Shown: positions 11,870-22,200 of the stretch, piece after piece
Numbering within the stretch: the first letter of the stretch is position 1
Layout: each line of letters begins with the position of its first letter
NCBI RefSeq assembly: GCF_051622035.1
Contig: NC_135355.1
Coordinates: forward strand, 28,381,486 to 28,445,485
From: Arctopsyche grandis
Lineage: Eukaryota; Arthropoda; Insecta; Trichoptera; Hydropsychidae
DNA: 64,000 nucleotides
Reading direction: 5' to 3'
The notes under the pieces: generated by a model
What the model saw: only the letters and a program-made list of their open reading frames with translations
Databases searched by the model: none
Told to the model about the DNA's origin: nothing
Position numbers and translations under genes: made by a program

Positions 11870-12190
11870 GTTTTTCAGCGATGACGTATGGATGTGAAAC
11901 TTGGACATTGAACGCCAAGATTCTACACAAATTTCAATGCACTCAAATAAGTATGGAACACTATGTTCAGAATAACGAGAGATAGGAAATGGAATACGTG
12001 GGTGAGAAGTACGACAAGGGTAGTAGATATAGTGGAGATTGGAATGGAAATGGGCGGGTAACGTAGTTAGAAGAATGGACGAAAGAAGTGCTTGAATAAT
12101 ACCCGAGAGAATGTAGAAGGGTGAAAGGAAGGCCGCAAAGAAGATGGGTGGACGAAATTATAAAAATGTGTGGGTTGAGATTGGGAATGA
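11870..12190 (+). pseudogene. Degraded LINE reverse transcriptase 3' fragment
   Basis: The plus strand encodes TYGCETWTLNAKILH, later YPRECRRVKGRPQRRWVDEI, interrupted by stops and frameshifts. The CETWT and GRP-RRW-DEI blocks are typical of the C-terminal part of non-LTR retrotransposon polymerases. It is dead. Confidence 0.7.
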
Positions 12191-12426
12191 ATAGACTTAG
12201 GCTAAGGTCTGGTGCAATTGCAAATAACTAGAGACCATTCCATTAGTGTTCAAAGCATAGTTCTTATAGCAAAGTTCGTCGAACAATATATACCAAGTTA
12301 ACTTTAACGAGGGATAGCGACTGATGGATAGTATGCTGAACGTTACCCAAGCAAGTTTGTTTTCAGTCAAATTAACAGCAGAAAGAAGATCGAACAACGT
12401 ATAGAATCATGGAGTACAAAGCCTCA

Positions 12427-12745
12427 AGGGGCCAACACAATCGTACGGCACAGCATGCCTAGGTAGACTGCAATTGGGATGGGCGTATTCTTTCATTTTT
12501 AATTCGAACGAGCTTATTACTTCGACCACTGTCTCCTGCATTTCTTCAAATATGGGAATCACCGTTATCGATCACTGTCAAACCTGTCAATACAAAAAAG
12601 ATAAAATATCACCGAATAAACTCCAGGGGGTGAGTTTTAGCCTAGATAACCATAGAATAGACCAGGCGTGCTAGCGGTTTTTTGACATGTACAAAACTAC
12701 CTTAAAAAAACACGTGCCGCGTACCACTCAGTATGTCTGCACCCT
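12427..12745. mobile_element. MITE related to 35391-35703
   Basis: The inner sequence TTCTTCAAATATGGGA, then CACCGTTATCGATCACT, then GATAAAATATCACCGAA is shared with the element at 35391-35703. Its ends are AGGGGCCAACACAATCGTACGG and, inverted, AGGGTGCAGACATACTGAG, which diverge from that better preserved copy. Non-coding. Confidence 0.65.
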
Positions 12746-12763
12746 TGAACTCTCCTTCGTTAC

Positions 12764-14125
12764 TTATATTTATTTATTTAACATATTAGCCAAAGTGACA
12801 TTACAGAGATCTCCAACGCGTCACTGTGGCCGGTAATTCAGTAATAATAACATCATAACAGTAATAATAACTTATAAAAATAACAATATTGACACAACAT
12901 CATTAAAATCATAAAAAAAAACATAGATAAAGTAATAACAATCATTCATATTTAAAATAGGCAAAATCAACCACTGGCATTCCTCAACAACCACTCAACC
13001 AGATTAGTATATTTTATATTGAAGAGGTCAATTTCACCAGAAATCCGGTTGAGCAGATATATAGCCCTAGATATAGGAGCCGTTGTCAACATATTTGTGC
13101 GAGCCACAGAAGGAACAAACAAATCACGATATCTCAAGTCCCTGAATTTGCTAGGTGCATTAAACCTAAATTCATTTAGAACCTGAGGATTGTGAATTAT
13201 CCCATTCAACAGCTTAAAAAAGTGCCTTCCCAGTAACATATTCCGACGAGACTCCAATGAGTTGAAACCTAACGCCCCTAATAGGAATGCACTAGGATAT
13301 AGCCAAGGATAATAACCATACTGTTTCAAATAAAGATATCTGAGAAACCGTTTTTGGATTCTCTCAATCTTCAATGAATGAGTTATATGGGTAGGATTCC
13401 ATATAATAGAAGAAAATTCTAGAATACTACGTACTAAAGATTCATAAAGAATTTTAAGCACCAACGTACTCTGGAAAGGTTTGCTAACTCTTAGTAAGAA
13501 TCCCAGCATTTTTGTGGCTCGCAAACAAATATTGTCTATGTGTCGTTTAAATTGAAAATTATTCGAGAACAAGACCCCCAAATCACAATATTCATCCACA
13601 AACTTTAATTCAACACCACTTAGGCGATATGGATAAATCAAGCGATTTGAAGATCTTGCCACATTGAGAACACAGCATTTTTGAATGCTAAAAAATAATT
13701 TATTATCGACAGACCAACTTGACAGCGCATCTAAGTCCAATTGGAGAAGGGCTGCGTCACTATGAGACTTAACTGTCATAAAAATCTTAAGGTCATCGGC
13801 GAATAAAAGATAGTCTGAATACTTGATTATTTTTGAGATGTCATTAATGTAAATTAAAAAGAATAATGTCCCTAAGTTGGACCCCTGAGGTACCCCAGAA
13901 TGTGAAATAAACTCATTTGAGGAATTAGGGTGAAAATAGACAAATTGCCTCCGATTTTCAAAGTAATTTTGTATAAGTTGCATCAAGCCATTTGATAACC
14001 CAAAATTTCTTAACTTCACAAACAAAACATTATGGTCTACCATATCAAAGGCCTTCATGAAATCGGTATATACTACATCAACTTGGTTTCCCGCGTCAAC
14101 CATATATACCACAAACATAGCAAGC
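12764..14125 (-). mobile_element. 5'-truncated LINE with (AAAT)n tail
   Basis: The minus-strand unit contains the reverse transcriptase ORF 14118-12967, a 3' UTR of about 170 bp, a stem-loop at 12794-12825 (AGTGAC with GTCACT around a 20-nt loop) and a TTAAATAAATAAATA tail near 12764-12785. The endonuclease and the first part of the polymerase are missing. Confidence 0.8.
12967..14118 (-). CDS. Non-LTR reverse transcriptase, N-terminally truncated
   Basis: An open frame of 383 codons covers the palm-to-C-terminal part of a LINE polymerase. Visible blocks are YTDFMKAFDMVDH (motif A), SGVPQGSNLGTLFF (motif B) and LLFADDLKIF (motif C with the FADD catalytic pair), then the thumb region and a C-terminus like that at the left edge. 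Motif A keeps a D and motif C keeps both D residues, so this part could still be catalytic. The endonuclease and fingers are absent, so the copy cannot move on its own. It is jockey/CR1-like, and the clade call is approximate. The start Met is simply the first in frame. Confidence 0.85.
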   Translation of the reverse strand: MFVVYMVDAGNQVDVVYTDFMKAFDMVDHNVLFVKLRNFGLSNGLMQLIQNYFENRRQFVYFHPNSSNEFISHSGVPQGSNLGTLFFLIYINDISKIIKYSDYLLFADDLKIFMTVKSHSDAALLQLDLDALSSWSVDNKLFFSIQKCCVLNVARSSNRLIYPYRLSGVELKFVDEYCDLGVLFSNNFQFKRHIDNICLRATKMLGFLLRVSKPFQSTLVLKILYESLVRSILEFSSIIWNPTHITHSLKIERIQKRFLRYLYLKQYGYYPWLYPSAFLLGALGFNSLESRRNMLLGRHFFKLLNGIIHNPQVLNEFRFNAPSKFRDLRYRDLFVPSVARTNMLTTAPISRAIYLLNRISGEIDLFNIKYTNLVEWLLRNASG

Positions 14126-14129
14126 TATC

Positions 14130-15430
14130 CCATACCAATGTCCTGTCAAATTGAAATATCTTTCATTTAATTATGCTTTTAATTGAAATACCAGAATTAC
14201 CATCATTATGAAGCGGCTCTGGGAGCGCGACACGCCCCGGAGATACTACATGAATTTGCGAATACATAGAACGTGGAGTTACGTAGTTGCATATCAACCG
14301 TGAGATAATAAGAAACTAGTCTCCAAACCGCAGGGACATGATCCAATTCAACGAGTATGCATTATACATCTGAACGGGTTATTCGGAACACACATAGGCG
14401 AATGCAATCGATAATGTTCGATAACTGTTTTGCATTATACACGGTGAAATGATCCAGGTATAATGTACCATGTACAATATATGCATACCCGTATAAATGG
14501 TATCAACGTAAGTTGAATGTGTGCATTATGTCGTGAAGCGTACAGCTAATCAAGAATGTATAGACCTGGCGAAAGCTTCCAACGTTCTGAAAAGAGGTTG
14601 TGCATATTAGATACACGAGTGCATGTAACTTGTGGGGTACATTTAGTACACATGTATACGGACTTACAGTTCAGAACGGGTGCAATTTATGTCTGGAAAT
14701 TTTCAGGTTTGTCAAAGGTGAATGTGAAGAATTCGACTTTTGGTTGGAAATATTTATGGGTTTTTCAAATATTGATCATTAGCAAAGTAGACGCACTAAA
14801 TACATAAACGATGTTAAGTTGCGATAGAATCGATAAGATAGCGATCTACCCGGTTGCGGTGTGCAGTGAGATTTGATATCTATTTTCCTCGTTATTGAAT
14901 CTGCATACTGCAGCAACGTATGCATGCATACTATTATATGGATGCAAACATTAGAAAAATAAACAATTACGTATGTATGTATGTACTTGGTTATATCCGA
15001 CTTTGGAATATGCATGGTAGCTTTTTATATGAAACAATCATTCAGAAGTCTATATTAACAAGTTACATTATTTTGCATAATATGTTCAATATATAAAACC
15101 AAAATTCAACTTTTTTTCGACTATTCTATACTTATAACATAAAATCAAATACTATATAGGTATGCATGAATTTGAAAGAAATTTCGTATTACATAACCAA
15201 CCCACATTTGTAATTTCTTGGCACAATCTTTGTATGTAAACTTCATAAATCTTTTATTTTTATAATACAATATAAAATCAAACGTCTCATCATAAGTTCT
15301 CTCTAATGTTGCATTCAAAAGATTATCAAAAAAGACTATTTAATTTATTTTTTAGTAAATATGCATGCTACACTGTCGTGCAAAAAAATGATCACCTAAA
15401 GATACAATTACAGAAATTCAATAAAACCAT
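14130..15430. other. No gene recognised
   Basis: AT-rich sequence without a conserved ORF. Near 15370-15400 CACTGTCGTGCAAAAAAATG resembles a Tc1-type terminal repeat, but no partner was found. Confidence 0.4.
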
Positions 15431-15469
15431 TATGTATCTTAGATTCAATACAACCTCACCATGTTTATA

Positions 15470-15910
15470 GTTTTCTTGTTCTCAATTTTTTCGCAAGTTC
15501 CATATTTACATCCTTGGTCATCTCATTTATTCTATTTCTAACACTCAGTGGCATTTCTTTGACATTTTCATCATCTATTCTCAGAACTTTTTTGACAAAA
15601 AATGATATAACAGGTTTAATAAGACCTACTTCACAATGTGGTTTTTTTCCCAGATTTAGCTACCTGCACATGAGAAAAGAAATATCATAAATTAGCATGA
15701 GAGAACGATTTTTGTAAACATTTCGTGCAGAGCAATGAATTTATTCTTGATATTTTTTCACATTACTCTTTTAATTATGTAATTGATTCAGCGTATAGTT
15801 CACATTGGTGCCATGTTTCTTCTTAAAAAGCGTTTCAAGAACTTTTGTCAAAGATTCGTTTGTCAGTGTTCGCACAACAGGCATAAAGGACATCATATTC
15901 ATGAGTAGTG
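15470..15910 (-). pseudogene. hAT transposase relic (SCAND3/ZBED5-like)
   Basis: The minus strand encodes PVVRTLTNESLTKVLETLFKKKH (15780-15895, a decayed BED-type zinc finger without its cysteines). Further on, near 15480-15640, it encodes HCEVGLIKPVISFFVKKVL, then KEMPLSVRNRINEMTKDVN. The latter corresponds to the LSNxxVxRRIxxMAxD block that follows the finger in SCAND3/ZBED5-type hAT transposases. Stops separate the pieces. Recognition is from family memory, not a search. Confidence 0.55.
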
Positions 15911-16555
15911 AATGAAATTAATGATTTGCTCATTGCCCCCCTAAAACATATTCGAATTGAATATCAAAATTTGGACACGCTGGTTTAAATTATCGATAGA
16001 TTACTGAAAACTCATCCAAATCATTAAACCGTAAATTATTGCACTTTTATACAATCAACGTTTATTATATAATATTATTATTTTTACGTAATGTTAACGC
16101 TGAAAATATACATATGTATAAACATCAACAGTTTTCATTCAAAAACAAATAGTAAAATTAAAACAAATGCTCGAACGGCAATATAGTCATATAATATTAA
16201 AATTGAAATTGTACATTTTTAAATAACGGTTCATGCAATGAATCCGTCTGTAAAAAAAGTGTGCTGCAATTGGTGTATACTTTTCGCGAATTCTTATCAG
16301 CAATTGCAAATTATCAGATTGAAATGAACGAGTCGAGTGACAGGTAAAACGAGAGACGGACGTGGACATTATTCAAACAATATTCGAATATACGTGGTTC
16401 AGTGTCGTTACATAGACCAAAATAAAAACAAAAGAAAACCGTTAAATTTGAAATTGAAAAAATAGTCGAGTAAAAGTACGCACATGCACACACAGAATAG
16501 TTGTTTGTATCGAGTGAAGTTGCGATAACACCGTTAATTGCGAGCAAAAAAACGA
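15911..16555. other. No gene recognised
   Basis: AT-rich flank of the GC-rich island at 16560. No coding signal seen. Confidence 0.4.
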
Positions 16556-16559
16556 GGTG

Positions 16560-17120
16560 ATGAAGAGCGCGTGGGTTGACGGGACAAAGGGGGAGGGGGA
16601 GGGGGAGGAGGGGGGGGTTCAGGGTGAGAGGAGGAGAGCGGGGTGCTGAGTGTGGAGTGTCGTGGAGTGTCGAGTGTCGAGTGTCGAGTGTCGCGTCGCT
16701 ACGACTTCCCCGTCCAGGGCAAAGCAGGGGTGGTGAGGTGGTGGGGGGCAGAGTTGTTGTCAACTTACGTGCGGGAGGTGGTGAGGTGGTGAGGTGGTGG
16801 CGCACCAGTGCCGCCAGGGGGGCGCAGCGCACCACGATCCACGCTCGCCGACGGATCCACGAGGGTCGAGGGCGGGGGCGGGGGCGAAGGTCGGCGTTCG
16901 GTGTTCGACGTTCGAGGTTCAGAGGGCGAGGGGGGTCGCCTCAGTGCGGGGCGCGCATGCCGGGGAGCCGCACGAGGGACAGCGATCGTAACTGGCGGGA
17001 CCGAGGAAAAAAGGACACTGATACTCCGGCGCACAACCGCGCGCCGCCGAGCGCGCAGCGGACTGCTTTACCCGCTGTACCAACACTAGCAACGGTTGAC
17101 GTTATTGGCCACAGCGGCTT
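16560..17120. promoter_or_regulatory. Isolated GC/CpG-rich island with simple repeats
   Basis: A sharply GC-rich block lies in AT-rich surroundings. It starts with GGGGGA repeats (16589-16613), has four or more GAGTGTC units (16655-16695) and GAGGTGGTG units (16780-16800), then CpG-dense sequence to about 17120. Open frames cross it on both strands, as expected of GC-rich DNA, and none looks like a known protein. The only similar block in the window is the first exon and promoter area of the PI3K gene (53240-53480). By analogy this may be a promoter or 5' exon of an unseen gene, but no splice partner was recognised. Confidence 0.4.
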
Positions 17121-17449
17121 CGAATAGCGACCCGATAAATGCCAATCAATACGTACAGACCCGACGCTTTGTCGACCATTGACGCCTTCAATTTTGGTTT
17201 TTATTTTATTTTTTGCGCTTAAAATTCTGTTCGTTTTGTAAATAAATCTTTTTTACGAGTTATATAAAATATTCTCGTAGTTTTATTTTATCGATTTTTT
17301 TTTACTCCAAAACATTAATGCCTCCACAATTTTCAACATTAATTACTTGTTAGGTTTATTATCTTATGGAAGACTAACTTATTGTTTTTAATTAGGTCTG
17401 AACTCTATAACAAGGTGCTCTAATGCTATCTTTTTCGAAAAAAATCAAC

Positions 17450-18450
17450 GATGATTTTTTTTATTTTCATCACACTGATAGTAAAGAGCACACATGTTAA
17501 AGGGGTCGAAAAAAATAGTGAAAGAAAAATCGAACAAGAGTAAACTGCAACTTCCGGTTGACGGATAATTACCAAATTTTATAAATAACTTGGTATTGAG
17601 CTTAAACTTGTAGAGGTTAAAAACAACTTAAACAAAAGGTTTCTGAGAAAAACATAAAAAACCGTAATTCTCTAAAGTAAAAGTACTACTTCCGGTTCAG
17701 GTAAAAATATTTAAAAAATATGAGGGTTTAAAATTTTTAATTTCTATTACATGTAAAAAAATTTGAGTCCGATTAGGTTAGCGGTTTGGGAGATACAAAT
17801 TGAATTTAAAAACTTAAAAAAAGGATACATATAAGGGGAGGTACCAATGTACCATTTATTGTCAACATAAAAATTTGTAAAAAAATTTACGTCGTGTCGA
17901 TAAGAATTTCAGTATCCAATACCAAGTTTCAGTTCGATAAGACTAAAGGTGCTCAAAAAATCCCCAAAATACACAGACACACACATATTGGTGCAAACGA
18001 TCGAAAATCGCCAGACAGATTGAACCACAGATTAACTGGATGGCTGCTTTAAATGCAATTCTCAACTTCACGAATGAAAAATTGCACATCAGATGACGAG
18101 TAACCTTTCGATGTGCACAGATGCAATTATTAAAATGGTAATAGTTAAAATTGAGTTGGATCTTTCTGGCGAGTTTTTAATAATTTAATAAGGAAAAATT
18201 CGGAACTAAAGTATCAGAAGCACAGAACGTATACAGGGTAGGTATGTCGGGACTTCGGGTAGATTTCGCTTAGTGTAAGTGCGAGCAGTGCGCACGCATA
18301 AGGTACACGTGTCGTTAACCTGTGGTTCAGTCTATCTGGCGCTTTTCAATCGATTTTTTCTAGATCATGAAAACGGATCCATGATCGATTTTGAGTTCGT
18401 ATTAGTCAAAATCTCATCTATTGTTACTACATAGATAAAGTAAATAAAAC
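17450..18450 (+). repeat. Interspersed repeat, copy interrupted by a MITE
   Basis: Sequence from about 17450 to 17985 and from 18353 to 18450 matches, inverted, 37250-37870. Shared blocks include GGGGTCGAAAAAAATAGTG, CAAAAAATCCCCAAAATAC and GATCATGAAAACG. The copy at 37 kb is continuous across the point where the MITE at 17988-18352 sits here. No coding capacity. Confidence 0.75.
17988..18352. mobile_element. MITE, TIR GGTGCAAACGATCGAAAA, copy 1
   Basis: About 365 bp, nearly identical to 21494-21850. Left end GGTGCAAACGATCGAAAATC. Right end CTGTGGTTCAGTCTATCTGG followed by a decayed terminus. It lies inside the repeat 17450-18450 at a CA-repeat junction. Confidence 0.8.
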
Positions 18451-19200
18451 TAGTCGACTACGATTCAAAGGTTTACAGCATACTAAAGTAGCATCCATAA
18501 ACCTATACTATGAATGCTTACTTTTTATTTTTAAATATTTCTTATCCAATAATTCAATAAATTGGGTTATATGTTTTTTTGATTTCTTTAATATTTTATA
18601 TTTTGAAAATCACTATTATTTTTATTACTAATATTTTTATACGTTGGCAAGAAAAAGTTATCTAACTTAAATCGTTCAAGTTGGAGTTGGGGTTTGGAGT
18701 CATTGAAAAAATTAACATGTAACCCAATTTATTGAATTATTGATAATTAAATAGGTATAAATAAAAAGTAAGTACATTAATAGTGTATGTGTATGAATTG
18801 CATATACAAATAAAACAATGTGGAAAATTAGAATAAAATAGGAGACAGAGGAAAATCGGCTTAAGCCGCAAAACTCCAAAATACCTGCAATTCAATGATT
18901 TTTTTAATAATGTAATTTAAAATCATGATTTTTATAAAGAAATTATTGAATTCAAGTTAATTAGTGAATTTACTTCAATAAAATTGCAGCTCTAGTTGAT
19001 AAATACTGTAATACTATTAGAAAATAATAAAAATGCGTCGGAGTCGGTTAATTTTTTACGGCTCCGCTTGAAATGCTACAACTCCACAACCCTGGGTTTT
19101 ATAAATAAAACATTTTTTTAATTCCGTTTTCTTACATCTATTTAAGGATTATCATTACATAATATCATATTAAAATAATTGTTTGTGAATTTCTCAAATA
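18451..19200. other. 3' flank of scarlet
   Basis: AT-rich. No canonical AATAAA lies close to the scarlet stop codon. ATTAAA-like sequence occurs near 19118 on the minus strand. Nothing else recognised. Confidence 0.4.
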
Positions 19201-22200
19201 TTATTTAGTCTTTGCTCTTATCCTAAGAAAGATATAAGCGGTAAAGTGGAAAATTAAATATAAAGCAACCATTGCCATTAAATCAGTCCCCAAGTTACTC
19301 TCAGAAAAACTGTATGTGTCTAATACGTCTTGTCCATTTCGCAAACATGGAAGATCTGGCTTTGATGTGTCACAAGCTGTTAATCAAAATTAAAAAATAA
19401 ATTTTCAAAATTAAAAAAAATAAATTATATCTTATATAACTATTCAGATAAAATGGAATACACATATTTACTTATATTGGTAACACCTTCCCATTGTACA
19501 ATAGTCATAGCTTCGTTTGAATACATTAACCAAGAAAAATATCTCACCCATCCTATATATTCAGGCAATGAACTAAAACACCAAAAAAGTATTAAAAAAC
19601 ATCACACGATAAACAAAATTACATTTTAGTTAAATTAATAAAACCTCAATTTTACGAATAGACCCGATGTTATCATCAACGTATAATCGAATGGTATTAA
19701 GTACGCCATTCCCAGAGCCACCGATTCAAAGGCACAAGAAAACATGCAACCTAAAATATTAATCACATTGAATTTCTGATGTAAATTTGGTATTATACAT
19801 ATATTCATCATTTCATATATACCACACGCTGCTGCTACGTTCATTACCATCACTGCAATCATCATAGTCATAGAAAATGCATACCAAGTAGTTCTGAGTC
19901 CTGCTAATAAATAAGCTATCAATGCAAATATGATCGGTTCAACGATCAATCCCGGAAGCTATAATTTTGAATTATATTAATTTTTCAAATATACATATAA
20001 ATAATACTTGATTATAACAATAAATTTTTAAAATACCAATGATATTAATTTTGCTACATAGTAAGTGCTTATGGAATACAATCCAGATTTATATTCTCTT
20101 AAAAATAATGGAAATTCTTGTGGAAAGAGAGCCAATGTTGAATACATAGGTGTGAATGTATTTTCTGATATTAATATGAATAAAGCACCTTGTACGGATT
20201 GAATTCCAGATTGAGTAAATGGATTCGTGCCAACAAAGCATAGTCCTGCCATTACAGCAATTGCCTGTTAAATCAATAAGTATAATTTTAGAGTAAGGAT
20301 ACTAGAAAAGCTATGTATGTATGTACTAATAGATAAAATCTTACTATTTTTTGAAATATTCGTATCGCTTGTACCGATGGATCTCTTGCAACTTGTAAAA
20401 TACCTCTATAAGTCAACCAATATAATTTAACCCACCAAAATGTTTGTTTGAATTCATTTCGTCTACTCACAAAACTCTCCTAGAAATTAAATTGATTTAA
20501 AATTTTGATGTGTAATTGAATTAAAAACATAGATAAAATAAAAAATCGGTATGCTCACATCTGCAGAATTCATCATGTGAAACTCGAGTTGAATAGTGAC
20601 ATCTAATTCTTTAGCAGCATCGCTTACGGCGAATTGATCGCACAATCTGCGTACTGCCAAATGTGATGCTTCTTCAGCCCCTGGTGTTGGTGCCAAAGCA
20701 CGGATGAAGTATTCGGCAGTATTAAAATTTTTAGGGCATTGATAACCCTGACTGTATGGATAAAAAGATGGCTTTAATATAATACTAGTGTTGTGCCCGA
20801 TGAAATATCATCGCATGGGTTATGGCTAATGTGACCATACGTCCCGTTTTGAACAGACCCGTCCCGTTTTTAGGTAGCCTATCCCGTTGTCCCCAAATAG
20901 AGTTTCAGGACTCTCAAATATCCCGTTTTCAAAAAGAGAGCAACCCACGGTAACAATTTTTATGCCTGTCTGGCACTAATGCACCCATAGAAAAGGTCTT
21001 TTCTCTTATGAATAAGTTGTTGACAAGCAAACACAGTTGCAAGTCGCAGTTCTTAAAGCAACGCAAATTACAAAAGTATTACAAGAATTTCATAATTATT
21101 TGAAATTAACATCAAATGTTTTCTTGAGCAAAATTGTTCATCAAAAAAATATAAGACCACATAAATTATTCATTTTCACGTGTTCATTCCTGTTCTTTTC
21201 ATTAATAAATAAAAACTATGAAAAAATATGCGTTTTCTTGAATGCACATATGCGGGTTTCCAATTTTTTTTTCAAAAAATTTATTTTGAAAATATATATA
21301 CATTTTTTTTCGTCCAAAGCACTATTACATGAAAGTTCATTAAATATTCAACATTTGTATAATTTTTAACAAAAATTATATGAATTTTTAGATTGAATAC
21401 TGAGTTTCCGGAATTTTTTATTTTTAACAACGGTTTCCAAAAACTCATGGAAACCATTAGGGTGACACCACTGCACATATGTACATAACGGGTTTGGTGC
21501 AAACGATCGAAAAGCGCAAGACAGATTGAACCACAGATTAACTGGATAGCTGCTTTAAACGCAATTCTCGACTTCACGAATGAAAAATTGCACATCAGAT
21601 GACGAGTAACCTTTCGATGTGCACAGATGCAATTATTAAAATGATATTTAATAAAATCGAGTTTTTAATAATTTAATAAGAGAAAATTCGGAACTATAGT
21701 ATCAGAATCACAGAACGTATACAGGACGTAGGTATGTCGGGACTTCGGGTAAATTTCGCTTAGTGTAAGTGCGAGCAGTGCGCACGCATAAGGTACACGT
21801 GTCGTTAATCTGTGGTTCAGTCTGTCTGGCGCTTTTCGATCGTTTGCACCGCATCGGTACATAACTAAAAATTGGTACATGTTTCGTTTTGAGGAAAAAA
21901 ATAAATGGTCACGTTAGTTATGGCATATCAAGTTATTAAATAAAAAAAAATTAAAAGAAATGTGTCGGTCCAGTGTTCGATCCGCACGCGGTCGTATTTT
22001 TTTCAAGTACCTTTTAAATATGTTTACATTTAATAGTTTAATATAAAAAAAAAGTAAAACTACCTACCTACCTACATATGTATAAACAATATAAAACATC
22101 AATAGAAAAAACAATTAATTAAATAAAATTTCAATAGATGACGCTAAATGCTTAGAGAGTTGGTAAATGTCGAATTATCATCAGTGACAGTTTGGTATGC

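Noticed and set aside
16314-17127. Long overlapping frames on both strands in the GC-rich island
   Set aside because: Open frames on opposite strands are expected from GC-rich, stop-poor DNA. The peptides are low-complexity P/R/G/T runs.
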